DNA from: Natronoglycomyces albus
GTDB lineage: Bacteria > Actinomycetota > Actinomycetes > Mycobacteriales > Micromonosporaceae
Direction: 5' to 3'
Assembly: GCF_016925535.1 (NCBI RefSeq)
Contig: NZ_CP070496.1
Coordinates: 2,604,001 to 2,668,000, forward strand
Length of the DNA stretch: 64,000 nt
Below the pieces are notes generated by a model. That model was not told the origin of the DNA. It worked only from the letters and a program-made list of their open reading frames with translations, and ran no database searches. The translations under genes and the position numbers were made by a program. Shown here one piece after another: positions 44,720-53,952 of the stretch. How positions within the stretch are numbered: the first letter of the stretch is position 1; the number at the start of each line of letters is the position of its first letter.

Positions 44720-44953
44720 TTACTCCTGCGAGTCCGACGGAGGGGCCCAGTACATGCCTTTGGCCTCGCTGGCGGGGTCGCGCCCAAAGTCAATGGTCCA
44801 ACCCTCTCGGTCATCAGGCGGTCCATAACCGGCTTCGCGCAGCCGCTTTTCAACTGCCGCCACGTCGTAGGTTTCCTCGAAAGTCTTCATAAGCGCTGCG
44901 GCCAGATCGCTGGGAACCACTACCGGGTGTCCATACTCGCTGATAGTTACCAC
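44720..44953 (-). CDS. Small hypothetical protein, 77 residues
   Basis: Unrecognised, acidic, no Cys, no membrane segment. The sequence has a beta-like start (TISEYGHPVVVPSD) followed by a helix (LAALMKTFEETY with VAAVEKRLREAG) and an aromatic C-terminal part. Translation could start at GTG 44953 or at an internal ATG; the AGGGA box is very close to the GTG. The even codon use suggests a real gene, but nothing around it hints at function. Confidence 0.5.
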   Translation of the reverse strand: MVTISEYGHPVVVPSDLAAALMKTFEETYDVAAVEKRLREAGYGPPDDREGWTIDFGRDPASEAKGMYWAPPSDSQE

Positions 44954-45334
44954 TCCCTAGAGGTCATCCGGTTACTGATCGCGGGTGAATTTTACTATCG
45001 CGGCCCGGCCCTTATCTGAGAAACGATCAGAATTAAGCAAGTGGGCGGCTGAGATGAGGCGCCAGCGCACTCCAGGAGGTTCCGCGCGTCGAGGGGTAAC
45101 GATACGGGCCGTGCGACCGGGCCGTGCGATTGCGTGGTGACCAGCACTGTCGGTGCCGGACGGCGTCCTCTACGTACCGACAGTGATCAATGGAGTCAAC
45201 GAGTCTTTTCATCCTGCCGCTTCGGTGGCTCCCGAGTTCACAGACGTGGCGCGATCAAGGCTGGTAGTTCACGAAAGTGCTGCGCTGCAAGGAGAGCGCC
45301 GAGTAGACAAGCGGTAGCTGAGACACCGTTGACC

Positions 45335-45763
45335 AGTACGTTCTCCAGATTAAAAAGGCTCAACGTTATTGTTCGCCTTACCCGGCCCGATCGGGTGGCA
45401 AGCGGAACGCGATTGAGGTTGCTAGAGCCTAATCAGCAGACCCTGATGAAGATGGTGCTTCGTATAGGCGAAACGCATGCCGGCATTGCAGCTGGCGTTG
45501 CTCTCTCCGTGCCACCGTGGTCCGGCGGACCTGAAACCATCGGTCTACTTGCCGCCTCGACTAAAGGCTTGTGTGGTCAACCACGACGCAAAGGCCCTTT
45601 AGTCATCGTCGATGATAGTCTCATCGCTCGTGAGCGCTTAGACACTGATAAGTCCTACTATTCAGGCAAGCACCGCCGCCAAGGCATGAATCTACGGGGC
45701 ATCACCAACACCCGAGGCAACTTGCTGTGGATATTAGGGGGCGCTACCTGGACCAGTTCATGA
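45335..45763 (+). pseudogene. Decayed IS5-family transposase, second remnant
   Basis: A single frame with a patchy match: SRLKRLNVIVRLTRPDRVAS and LRLLEPNQQTLMKMVLRIG with GETHAGIAAG (helix-turn-helix region), then GPLVIVDDSLIARE (first Asp region) and SYYSGKHRRQGMNLRGITNT, a hallmark of this family. The middle section is frameshifted (PPWSGGPETIGLLAAS) and the C-terminal catalytic part is missing. The N-terminal block can be aligned with the 5.4-kb remnant. MITE copy 4 begins about 140 bases downstream. The stretch 44954-45334 holds no gene. Confidence 0.75.
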
Positions 45764-45904
45764 CCCACGCGCCGCTGGCATCTGGCAGTAATCCCACGAG
45801 CTAGACCAAGCGAAAGCGTATGTTTTACGGATAAGAGCTACCAGGAGCTAGATGGTGACAATATCGCCACGGCGTGGATAGGGTCCGACAAACCCCAATA
45901 CAAC

Positions 45905-46004
45905 GAGGCTTATGCAAAAGTGCAAATTCAAGGCCGCAAGAGGCGAAGTTTACGCAGGTAAACGAGCCGACGAGAACGCTGAAAGTGCCTTTTGCATAGG
46001 CCTC
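45905..46004. mobile_element. MITE copy 4 (100 bp) with AAC target duplication
   Basis: GAGGCTTATGCAAAAG to CTTTTGCATAGGCCTC, 100 bp, flanked on both sides by AAC (45902-45904 and 46005-46007). Nearly identical to copies 1 and 2, so transposition was probably recent. It lies 107 bases before the lipoprotein gene at 46111. Confidence 0.88.
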
Positions 46005-46110
46005 AACGTCCTCAACCAACACAAACAAAAGCTACGATGAGAGAACGTCATGATATCCATAAAGGACTTTGTTTCGCACGTAGTGACGGGAATTGCCCTA
46101 TAATAGATAC

Positions 46111-46572
46111 ATGAAAAGCCAACTTCTCAAACTCTCATCTGCCCTCGTCTTGGGATCGCTGGTCACCTCTTGCACAGGAACTGGTGGGGACGACTCCCCT
46201 TCTACAGAGGGTGGTGAGGTTTACGTGAAAGGAATTCCACGCCTTGAACAAGTTAGTGAACGTCCGAGCGTGCAAGAGCCGAGCAGTCTCAATTTGCAGT
46301 ATACGGTACACGCAGGGGAGCTCGAATGGTTCATGTGGGGGCCGGACACAGCGATGGCTACAGGTCAAATCACGGGAAAGTGGTGCATTCCAGAGTGTCA
46401 TGATAGCCCATATGAAGCGACAATTATTCTGTGCGACGTCCAGGATAATCACTTTAAGAGATATTCAATTCAAGGCGACTTCCAATGGAATTCTGGCACT
46501 AATGACCTCGAAGGTTTGATTAATATTTCAGATCGCGCCCAAGAACATGGGTGTGCTAGTCCCCAGGCTTAG
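46111..46572 (+). CDS. Small lipoprotein, apparently leaderless transcript
   Basis: 153 residues with a lipoprotein signal (SALVLGSLVTSC, Cys about 21). The mature part has Cys in KWCIPECHDS, ILCDV and HGCASP, and alternating strands. A perfect TATAAT at 46099-46104 ends only six bases before the ATG, so the mRNA should start at or beside the start codon. No family recognised. GC content is lower than in neighbouring genes. Confidence 0.65.
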   Translation: MKSQLLKLSSALVLGSLVTSCTGTGGDDSPSTEGGEVYVKGIPRLEQVSERPSVQEPSSLNLQYTVHAGELEWFMWGPDTAMATGQITGKWCIPECHDSPYEATIILCDVQDNHFKRYSIQGDFQWNSGTNDLEGLINISDRAQEHGCASPQA

Positions 46573-46591
46573 GTTCACCTCAAACATTCAA

Positions 46592-46625
46592 GGGGGCTGG
46601 AGCAAGAATTCTTTCTCCAGCCCCC
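46592..46625 (+). terminator. Terminator after lipoprotein gene
   Basis: GGGGGCTGGAG and its perfect complement with a 12-base AT-rich loop, 20 bases after the stop codon. The following 46626-47054 contains no gene I can support. Confidence 0.8.
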
Positions 46626-47054
46626 GCTCGGTGAAGGAGGCGAAAACCAAGAAACGACAGAATCGGTTCATGTCGGCCATATCTTGTCTCGTCGCTTAGA
46701 GGTTTCTAGTTTGTTTCTCATTTGATGTGAGTGCCGATAAACTGCACACGGGGATCTGTGAGGAATGCCCGACCATCAGAGAACGAGACCAAGCCGATCA
46801 TTGGCGCGAGGCCATCATCCGACACACCGCCGCTTTGGCACCCCAGGTTATCGACCAGACCGAGCCATGAGCCAACGCGCCACACAGCCCGGCTGGCACT
46901 ACGGCTCGTTTCTCAACGGGGCCAGTTATTTCTTCGAACGTCAAGCCGCTCGATAGTCTGCGCGCTAACGACAGCTCGTGGCGTGACACTATCGCGCATG
47001 AGTCGGGGGGCTGGAGACCGCTTAAGCGGCTTCCGGCCCCCGAAATGCACGGTT

Positions 47055-48158
47055 CTAGTTCTCAAGGCGTTCTTCGGGCTCGATGCCCTCGTAACGAGGC
47101 CAGGCGCGAGACGAACGCGGTTCGATACCGCTAGTGGGCTGCACAGTGACCACGATGAGAGCCGCCACCGCCGCGGCGACCAGCGGGACGCCCGACCACA
47201 TGTGTGCGGCGGCCCATTCTCCCGCTTGCAGACGCCCCACAATGAAAAAACCCAGCCACGTGGCGAAGGCCCAGCCTGCGGCGAAGATGATCAAGTCGCG
47301 ACGGCGGCTCAAATGCGGGCGCACGAACCAGGCCAGCCCGTCGGCCAGCACTCCGCTGAGGAGAAACAGCAACACCATGCCCTTGTTGTCAAACCCGGCC
47401 ACGGCTCCCACCATGAGGGCAGGGCCGAAGAACAACAGAGTGAAGGTGCCCAGTGGCGTTTGCCAGCGCCGACCCACAAATAGCAGCAGGGTCACGATCA
47501 GGACGGTGGTCAGAACGATCGAGGCCAGCAGCGCGACTGTATGCGGGCCGAAGGCCCCGGTGGCGTCGGGTCGCAGCAACTCCACCGTGGCGGGGCCATG
47601 GTAGAGGAACGCTATGCCGAAGCTAAGCAGAAGCGTCACGACCGCGAGTACGGCGGAGAGGCTACCCAGGGCGGGCAGGAAATCCAGCGGGCGTGGGGCA
47701 CTGCCGGTCTCCAGACGGGGCATAGCGGCGAGCCACGGCGCACTGGCCATGAGTATCAAGGTAATCGCGACAGCCAGCTGCGCGGGGCTCATGAGGACCT
47801 CGGGGCCGATTTCGACGCCGAAGGTGCCGTGCCAGATGAGGTTGACGAGCCCGGCGATGAGGAACAGGGGCACTGCGGCCACGAGAGGGCCGTATCCGAG
47901 CGCGATGGCGGCCAGCCCGGAGCGCCCGGAGCGAATCTGTTGGTAGAGGAGAAGTCCGACCCAGGCGGCTAGGGCGAGCAGGCCGGTATAGAAGATCAGC
48001 TGCCAGCTGTTGGCCCCGTCGCCGCGCCCAGTGGCGTGGGACCAGACGGAGACTATGAGCCCACCGATCAGCCAGGTGGATGCGAGCGCGGTGATCGCGT
48101 CTTGGTTCCAGCTGGTGACAGGGCGCGGATGACGAGAGGTGTAAAGCAGTTGTTTCAT
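47055..48158 (-). CDS. Polytopic membrane protein, about nine helices
   Basis: 367 residues from the ATG at 48158; an upstream in-frame ATG at 48233 is possible. About nine or ten hydrophobic helices separated by short loops, with a basic N-terminus (YTSRHPRPVTSW) and a charged tail. No transporter motif was recognised. The gene stands alone between the glutaminyl cyclase gene and a gene-free stretch. Function unknown. Confidence 0.75.
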   Translation of the reverse strand: MKQLLYTSRHPRPVTSWNQDAITALASTWLIGGLIVSVWSHATGRGDGANSWQLIFYTGLLALAAWVGLLLYQQIRSGRSGLAAIALGYGPLVAAVPLFLIAGLVNLIWHGTFGVEIGPEVLMSPAQLAVAITLILMASAPWLAAMPRLETGSAPRPLDFLPALGSLSAVLAVVTLLLSFGIAFLYHGPATVELLRPDATGAFGPHTVALLASIVLTTVLIVTLLLFVGRRWQTPLGTFTLLFFGPALMVGAVAGFDNKGMVLLFLLSGVLADGLAWFVRPHLSRRRDLIIFAAGWAFATWLGFFIVGRLQAGEWAAAHMWSGVPLVAAAVAALIVVTVQPTSGIEPRSSRAWPRYEGIEPEERLEN

Positions 48159-48337
48159 GCGGGCCAGGATTCTATCGAGAGGCGTGTGTGAGGAGTCGTT
48201 GGTGTGCGTCCTCACATGCGGGGATGTGGACATGTCTCACATCATTGCAGGTGCCTGCCACTTATGCGCAAAGCCCCAGCCCCGCGCGGTCTCGATGCGA
48301 GCTGGTTTCGACCCGGATTCCAGCGGCGCCGCGATTG

Positions 48338-49246
48338 TCACCGCCGTGGCAGTTCCGCGGCTCCGTCCTCGGGGTCGAGTTCGTGCTCTGGCAAGAAGCG
48401 CACCTTGTAGATCGTCGGCCAGCGTTTACCGGTGAGCAGGAACGTGTTGTCGTTGGCCACGTGGGTTATGCCATTGAGGACGTCGTCGGGCCCTAGTTGT
48501 TCGCGTTCGTCCTCGTCCAATAGTTCCGAGGCGTCGACGACGGATCGGACTACGCCTTCGTCGGGGTCGATTCCGATGATGTTGTCGGTCTTCCACACGT
48601 TGGCCCATACCCTGCCGTTGACATAGGCGAGGTCGTTGATGTCGTGTTGTTCGAGGCCAGCGCGGGTGATGGTCTGTGTTCCCAGAAGCCCGAACGTCTG
48701 GGGGTCGCGGAAGGTGAGCGTGGAGGTGCCGTCGCTCATGATGAGGCGGTAACTATCCCGGTCAAGGCACAGCCCCCAGCCTTCTCCGGAGTAGGTTGCC
48801 ACGTCGAGCACTTCGAGTGTCTCGGCATCGCGCTTGTAGGCGATCCCCTCTTTCCAGGTCAACTGCCAGACGATGTTGTCGACCACGGCGATACCTTCGC
48901 CGAATACACGCTCGGGAAGACGGTCGATGCGCAGGATTTCTCCGGTGTAGGCATCGACAATGCGCATGGTGGACTCACCGTATAGACCAGTGCTTTCGTA
49001 TAGCGTGCCCTGGTGGAATTCCAGGCCTTGTGTGAAGGCCTCTTCGTCGTGGGGGAAGGTGTCGAGGATTTCCACGCCCAGGCTTTCGGGCAACGGATTG
49101 GTCCGGCTGACCCGACTTTCACCGGGGATGGCTAGGGCCAGCGCGCCGATGGCGGGGACGGTGAGAAATCGGCGTCGGGTCCAGATTGCCGCAACGCCCT
49201 TGGCTTCGCCGTCGTTGGCGCCCGGCAGTACAAAACGGTCTGACAA
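48338..49246 (-). CDS. Glutaminyl-peptide cyclotransferase (bacterial/plant type)
   Basis: 302 residues with a twin-arginine signal (TRRRFLTVPAIGALALA), so it should act outside the membrane. The five-bladed propeller family is recognised by FPHDEEAFTQGLEF, YESTGLYGES, LTWKEGIAYKRD, GEGWGLCLD and NDLAYVNGRVWANVW. It converts N-terminal Gln of exported peptides to pyroglutamate. The start is two bases after the RlmA-like stop, so the TetR, methyltransferase and cyclase genes may share a transcript. Confidence 0.93.
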   Translation of the reverse strand: MSDRFVLPGANDGEAKGVAAIWTRRRFLTVPAIGALALAIPGESRVSRTNPLPESLGVEILDTFPHDEEAFTQGLEFHQGTLYESTGLYGESTMRIVDAYTGEILRIDRLPERVFGEGIAVVDNIVWQLTWKEGIAYKRDAETLEVLDVATYSGEGWGLCLDRDSYRLIMSDGTSTLTFRDPQTFGLLGTQTITRAGLEQHDINDLAYVNGRVWANVWKTDNIIGIDPDEGVVRSVVDASELLDEDEREQLGPDDVLNGITHVANDNTFLLTGKRWPTIYKVRFLPEHELDPEDGAAELPRR

Positions 49247-49248
49247 GG

Positions 49249-50112
49249 CTACGTCTTCCAGATCGAAACGGTCACTGCCACGGTTATCTTCCAGGGCTCG
49301 CTGTGCCTGTTCAGTTGCGAGCGCAGTTTGCCTATGTCGAGGTGGCGGGCACTGGGGCCCATCAGCACTAGAGATTCAATATACGCCAGTGGCCAGGTTG
49401 CCCAATAGTCAATGGTCTCCGTGTTGAGGCGGTGAAACCATTGGCCGAGCGATTTTTCGACTCGGCTTTCTTTATCGAGGTCAACGGTCAGCATGTCGAG
49501 GCGTTCGACCAGTTGGTGCAAGTGATGCGGTTGCGGAGTGACGACGACTAGATGGCCTTCGGGGTGGAGGATGCGGGCGATTTCGGCGCCGTTGCGGGGA
49601 GCGAAGACGTTGAGGACGCAGGCGGCGGAGCCGGTGCGTAGGGGTAGGTGGTCCCAGGCGTCGGCGAGAACCGCCGCAATGCGCGGGTGGGCTCTGGCTG
49701 CTCGACGTAGAGCGTATTTGCTGGTGTCGAGGCCAATGCCCAGACGGGTCTGGTTTGAGTCGGGCTCGGAAGAGTCCAGCTGTTCCTCCAGCGTCGCGGC
49801 AAGATAGTAGCCGGTACCGCATCCGGGTTCGACCACGCAGCCGGGCGCGGTAGTGCGGCTGGCGGTGGCGACAGCTTCCCGCAACTGCTCGTAGGCTCCC
49901 GTGGCCAGGAACGACTCTCGCGCGGCCACTTGGTCGGCGGTATCACCGGTGGTGGTGTTGCCTCGGCCCGTCAGCAGCGGGGCATATCCTTGTTTGGCTA
50001 GGTCAAAGCTATGGCCATCCGCGCAGCTGAGTCGCCGCTCTCGCAGGGCCAGGGGCGCCCGACAGTGTGGGCACCACAGCGAGGCCACCGCGTCGGGGGG
50101 AAAGTTAGACAT
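49249..50112 (-). CDS. RlmA-type 23S rRNA (guanine-N1) methyltransferase
   Basis: 287 residues. The N-terminal zinc site Cys14-x2-Cys17...Cys30-x3-His34 (WCPHC, SCADGHSFD) followed by AKQGYAPLL is characteristic of RlmA/TlrB enzymes. A methyltransferase core follows (VVEPGCGTGYYL, GLDTSKYALRRAA, NVFAPRNGAEIARIL). Relatives methylate G745 or G748 of 23S rRNA; the latter gives tylosin/mycinamicin resistance. Which base applies here cannot be told. It overlaps the TetR gene by eight bases. Confidence 0.88.
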   Translation of the reverse strand: MSNFPPDAVASLWCPHCRAPLALRERRLSCADGHSFDLAKQGYAPLLTGRGNTTTGDTADQVAARESFLATGAYEQLREAVATASRTTAPGCVVEPGCGTGYYLAATLEEQLDSSEPDSNQTRLGIGLDTSKYALRRAARAHPRIAAVLADAWDHLPLRTGSAACVLNVFAPRNGAEIARILHPEGHLVVVTPQPHHLHQLVERLDMLTVDLDKESRVEKSLGQWFHRLNTETIDYWATWPLAYIESLVLMGPSARHLDIGKLRSQLNRHSEPWKITVAVTVSIWKT

Positions 50113-50740
50113 AGTCGCTCGCTGTCTCGTCCCAACCCGGATCGATCAAGCGTAGGAACTGGCGCACCAGGTCCTCCATGTCGAGGGCTTGATCATCGTG
50201 TAGCCACTGGTATTGCAAGCCGTCGAACACCGCGACAATGAGCGTGGCGGCAGCGTCAGGGTCGAGGCCCGATGGCAAGCGTTGGCCATACACGTCGCGC
50301 AGGTGCTGGGCCATGGTCTGCCGCGAGAGGCGATATCGGCTCCGAAAGTACTCACCAGCCGGGTGGTCGCGTGTCACCGATTCGCCCAGGAGCACCGAGA
50401 ACAACCTCACCAGTTCTGGGCGCTGGGTGTTCACGGCCACCAGCAACGGCAATCGTTCAACAGTCCACAGTGGCCCTGGTATCGCGTCAGGGGTCGAACC
50501 ATCGGCCTCGCCTCCATTGTCGACCTCGTCGCGCCACTGCAACACCGCGATCAGGAGGTCTTCACGGGTCGGGAAATAGTGGAGCAGTCCCTGCTGGGTC
50601 AACCCCACCTTCTCACTGACCGCCCCCAGCGACATGCCCCTAAAGCCTCGTTCGGTGATGACCTCCAGCGCGGCGCGAACTATCTGAGCGCGTCTCCGCT
50701 GCCCCCGCGCGCCATGTTGCGCCGTCATTGGTGTGGCCAT
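50105..50740 (-). CDS. TetR-family regulator
   Basis: 211 residues from the ATG at 50740 (AAGGGG box six bases upstream). The helix-turn-helix is plain: RRAQIVRAALEVITERGF, then SLGAVSEKVGLTQQGLLHYF. The C-terminal domain is of the TetR_C type with LVRLFSVLLGE. It faces the GH3 gene, and a perfect palindrome lies between them. It probably represses that glucosidase and itself. Confidence 0.93.
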   Translation of the reverse strand: MATPMTAQHGARGQRRRAQIVRAALEVITERGFRGMSLGAVSEKVGLTQQGLLHYFPTREDLLIAVLQWRDEVDNGGEADGSTPDAIPGPLWTVERLPLLVAVNTQRPELVRLFSVLLGESVTRDHPAGEYFRSRYRLSRQTMAQHLRDVYGQRLPSGLDPDAAATLIVAVFDGLQYQWLHDDQALDMEDLVRQFLRLIDPGWDETASDYV

Positions 50741-50893
50741 GTGCGACCCCTTCCCTCTTTGCGCCCGGGCCGCCCCTGGAGGAATGCCCGCGACGACCTT
50801 ACGCCACAGCACCGCATCTCCAGCCAGGAGATTCCAGTGCGAGCACGCCTGAGAATCGCCGTCTTTGACCCCACCCAAGCACACAGTGCGAGA

Positions 50894-50915
50894 TTATTTG
50901 ATCACAATCAAATAA
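50894..50915. promoter_or_regulatory. Palindromic operator between TetR and GH3 genes
   Basis: Arms TTATTTGAT and ATCAAATAA, perfectly complementary, around CACA. It is AT-rich within GC-rich surroundings and stands 94 bases before the GH3 start and 154 before the TetR start. The most likely ligand is the adjacent TetR protein. Confidence 0.7.
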
Positions 50916-51008
50916 CATCCCCTACCAGGTATCAGGTAATAGTGTCACACTGGCCACAAGTACACCCATTGACATGCAATAACTCTCATCCGTGAGGACG
51001 TGAGCGCC

Positions 51009-53492
51009 ATGAGCCGCACTTGGTCGACCCCACCAGACCGCCCCCACTACGACGACGTCATCGAAACCGCACTGGGAAAACTCGACCTGGATCGCAAATG
51101 CGCCCTCTTGGGCGGAGCGGACATGTGGCGGCTACCCGCCATGCCCGACATCGGCCTCAAAGCCATCACCATGTCCGATGGCCCCATCGGCGTACGCGGC
51201 CGTCACTGGAGCGCCACCAGCCCCTCCATCGCCCTCCCCAGCTCAACGGCCATGGCAGCCACCTTCAGCCCCGACCTGATCGCCGAACTAGGGCACCTGC
51301 TCGCCCAAGAAGCCCACCGCAAAGGCGTCCACGTCCTGCTAGCCCCCACGGTCAACCTGCACCGCTCTCCCCTAGGCGGCCGCCACTTCGAAAACTTCTC
51401 CGAAGACCCCTACCTGACCGGAACGATCGGCGCGGCCTTCGTAGCCGGAGTGCAACAAGGCGGCATCGCCACCACCATGAAGCACTTCGTCGCCAATGAC
51501 TCCGAAACCGACCGGCTCACCGTCAACAACGTCATCTCCGAGCGTGCCCTGCGCGAACTGTACGTACAACCGTTCGCCATGATCATCGACCAAGCCCGGC
51601 CCTGGGGCGCGATGGCCGCCTACAACTCGATCAACGGCACCACCGCCACCGAAAACGGGCCACTCCAAAACGACCTACTACGTGATGAACTGGGATTTGA
51701 CGGCTTTATCGTCTCCGACTGGGGAGCCGCCCGCAACACCTCCCGAGCACTCCAAGGCGGACTCGACATAGCCATGCCCGGCCCCCGCACCGTATTCGGA
51801 CCCCAGCTGGCCCAAGCCGTACGCGACGGCGACGTCAACGAAAAAGACGTCGACCGCGCCGTCAGCCGCGTACTGCTCCTAGCCGCACGAACCGGGGCGT
51901 TGGCCGGAGCTGATCCGGCCGTAGCCCCCAGCCAACGACCCCGCGTCCACAACCCCATCCCCCTGGCCCGCGAAGCCGCCCGCCGCTCAATGGTTCTGGC
52001 CCAAAACCGCCCCGCCCTCGGAGAACGCGAAGCGGTATTGCCCCTGTATCCCTACGGACTGGGAACCCTCGCCGTCAGCGGCTTGGCCGCCCGCGACGCC
52101 CGCATCCTCGGCGGAGGTTCGGCCACCGTGTTCCCCGAAAACGTCATCTCCCCCCTACAGGGCCTACGCAACGCCCTAGGCAGTGACCGAGTGACCTTCG
52201 ATATCGGAGCCGATCCCAACGAACAAATCCTCCCCGCCAGCAATGGATTTCAGCTGCGTGCACAAGTCATCCACAAAGACGGCACCACCACCGAAGCCGA
52301 ACCACTGGTAGACGGAGCCGTGCACTGGATGGGAGAGACTGCCACCGGCATCGACCTAGCCACCGTTGACCGAGCAATGATTATTGGCACCTACACGGCC
52401 AACGAAACCGGGCCCCACACCTTCGGCACTAGAGGGGCTGGCTGGTATCGCCTCACCGTCGACCACACAGTGCTCTTCGAAGGCGTACACATCCCCGCCT
52501 CCGCTGACCCACTTGAAATGTTCACCGGTCAACCCGCCGAACACGGTGCCATCGAACTGCAAGCAGGCGAACAGGTCAGCGTGTCACTAGAACACCGCCC
52601 CATCGAAGCGGCAAGCGAATACCTACCTTCGATCATCTTCGCGCTGATGCACCGACCACCCGAACACGACGCCGAGGCACTCATAGCCGCCGCAGCGTCC
52701 TCCGCCGCCAAAGCCGGGGCCGCCCTCGTGGTCGTGGCCACCACCGAACAGGTCGAAAGCGAAGGCTACGACCGCACATCGCTGGCACTACCGGGCCGCC
52801 AAGACGACCTAGTCCGGGCCGTGGCAAAAGCCAACCCGCGCACCATAGTCGTGGTCAACACAGGATCCCCAGTCGAAATGCCCTGGCGCAACGAGGTGGC
52901 CGCCGTCCTGCTCAGTTGGTTCCCCGGCCAAGAGGCTGGCAACGCGCTTGCCGATGTGCTGTTGGGCGCGGAGGAGCCCGGAGGGCGACTCCCCACGACC
53001 TGGCCAGCCACACTGGCCGACGCGCCAGTGCGCAACACCACGCCGGTAGACGGTGACCTGCTCTACGACGAAGACGTCTTCGTCGGATATCGGGCCTGGA
53101 AAAAACCGGGCAAACCCGAACCGGCTTACTGGTTCGGCCACGGCCTCGGCTACACCACCTGGGAATACGATTCGATCTCATACCAGCATGGGCGGGCCAT
53201 CGTTCGCGTCACCAACACGGGAAACCGCAGCGGCCGCGAAATAGTGCAGGTCTATGTCTCCCCCACCGCACGAACCCGCGAATCTGTTCCCGGCGGCATC
53301 GAGCGCCTACGTTTGGCGGGTTTTGCCTCGGTGGTGGCACAACCAAAGGAAACCGTCGAAGTGGCGATCGACATTCCCGCCCGCGCATGGCAAATCTTCG
53401 ACCACGGTTGGCGCACGGTCGAGGGAACCTGGATGGTCACGGCTGGACGCTCCGCTGGCGATCTGCGAATTGGCGTCGACGCTTTTATCTAA
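51009..53492 (+). CDS. GH3 beta-glucosidase with PA14 and Fn3-like domains
   Basis: 827 residues from the ATG at 51009 (a GTG three codons earlier is also possible). There is no signal peptide, so it is probably cytoplasmic. GH3 motifs: LLAPTVNLHRSPLGGRHFEN, KHFVANDSE and the nucleophile Asp in GFIVSDWGA. An insert of about 140 residues (GTYTANETGPHTFGTRGAG, LFEGVHIPASADP) looks like a PA14 domain. The C-terminus (GREIVQVYVSPT to the end) is the fibronectin-like domain. It hydrolyses beta-glucosides; the exact sugar is open. Regulation by the divergent TetR is likely. Confidence 0.93.
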   Translation: MSRTWSTPPDRPHYDDVIETALGKLDLDRKCALLGGADMWRLPAMPDIGLKAITMSDGPIGVRGRHWSATSPSIALPSSTAMAATFSPDLIAELGHLLAQEAHRKGVHVLLAPTVNLHRSPLGGRHFENFSEDPYLTGTIGAAFVAGVQQGGIATTMKHFVANDSETDRLTVNNVISERALRELYVQPFAMIIDQARPWGAMAAYNSINGTTATENGPLQNDLLRDELGFDGFIVSDWGAARNTSRALQGGLDIAMPGPRTVFGPQLAQAVRDGDVNEKDVDRAVSRVLLLAARTGALAGADPAVAPSQRPRVHNPIPLAREAARRSMVLAQNRPALGEREAVLPLYPYGLGTLAVSGLAARDARILGGGSATVFPENVISPLQGLRNALGSDRVTFDIGADPNEQILPASNGFQLRAQVIHKDGTTTEAEPLVDGAVHWMGETATGIDLATVDRAMIIGTYTANETGPHTFGTRGAGWYRLTVDHTVLFEGVHIPASADPLEMFTGQPAEHGAIELQAGEQVSVSLEHRPIEAASEYLPSIIFALMHRPPEHDAEALIAAAASSAAKAGAALVVVATTEQVESEGYDRTSLALPGRQDDLVRAVAKANPRTIVVVNTGSPVEMPWRNEVAAVLLSWFPGQEAGNALADVLLGAEEPGGRLPTTWPATLADAPVRNTTPVDGDLLYDEDVFVGYRAWKKPGKPEPAYWFGHGLGYTTWEYDSISYQHGRAIVRVTNTGNRSGREIVQVYVSPTARTRESVPGGIERLRLAGFASVVAQPKETVEVAIDIPARAWQIFDHGWRTVEGTWMVTAGRSAGDLRIGVDAFI

Positions 53493-53510
53493 ACCGCGTA
53501 TACACAGCAC

Positions 53511-53544
53511 AATGCCGGTGGCCCCGCGGGGCCACCGGCATTGC
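53511..53544. terminator. Terminator after GH3 gene
   Basis: Perfect 16-base arms (CAATGCCGGTGGCCCC and complement) around GC, 18 bases after the GH3 stop and before a convergent gene. Confidence 0.85.
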
Positions 53545-53646
53545 CTCGTTTCGTGCCGCGGGCGCGGTGTCGCGGCCAAACGCGGCGCCAGTTACCGGCG
53601 TGGGGTTTATGAGCGAAAGATCCCGCCACGGCGCAAAAGCACTCGA

Positions 53647-53952
53647 TTACTTGCGGGCCTCTTCGGCTTTCAACTCCTCGTCGATCTCTTCCTTCAGATC
53701 GTCAATCTCCGAAGCGAAGCGAGCCGACAGCTCCTCCACCTTCGCACCGAACTTGGTGTCCTTCAACTTGTCTTGGGCGGCCGAAACCGCTTTGTCACAG
53801 CCAGCCTTCACCGACTTGGTGGCCGACTGGATACGTTCGTCCTCCCTGAGGCGGCAGGCCATCGAAGCCAGCTGCTCGTAACGCTCGCGACCGGCCTTGG
53901 CTCCCAAAACATAGCCAACCGCAAGTCCAGCAACGAAATACCACTTACGCAT
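53647..53952 (-). CDS. YtxH-like small membrane-anchored protein
   Basis: 101 residues from the ATG at 53952 (GGAGGG box seven bases upstream). A short N-terminal helix with glycines (YFVAGLAVGYVLGAKAGRERY) matches the YtxH start. The remainder is a highly charged helix likely to form a coiled coil, ending Lys/Glu rich. YtxH proteins are general-stress proteins of unclear role. Confidence 0.85.
   Translation of the reverse strand: MRKWYFVAGLAVGYVLGAKAGRERYEQLASMACRLREDERIQSATKSVKAGCDKAVSAAQDKLKDTKFGAKVEELSARFASEIDDLKEEIDEELKAEEARK

Noticed and set aside
45825-46028. ORF of 67 codons across MITE copy 4
   Set aside because: It is the open frame of the MITE itself with flanking bases; the same frame appears in the other copies and has no start context.
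46727-46870. 47-codon GTG ORF with a CEEC motif
   Set aside because: The amino acid pattern resembles small zinc proteins, but there is no ribosome binding site and codon bias is not convincing; too weak to annotate.
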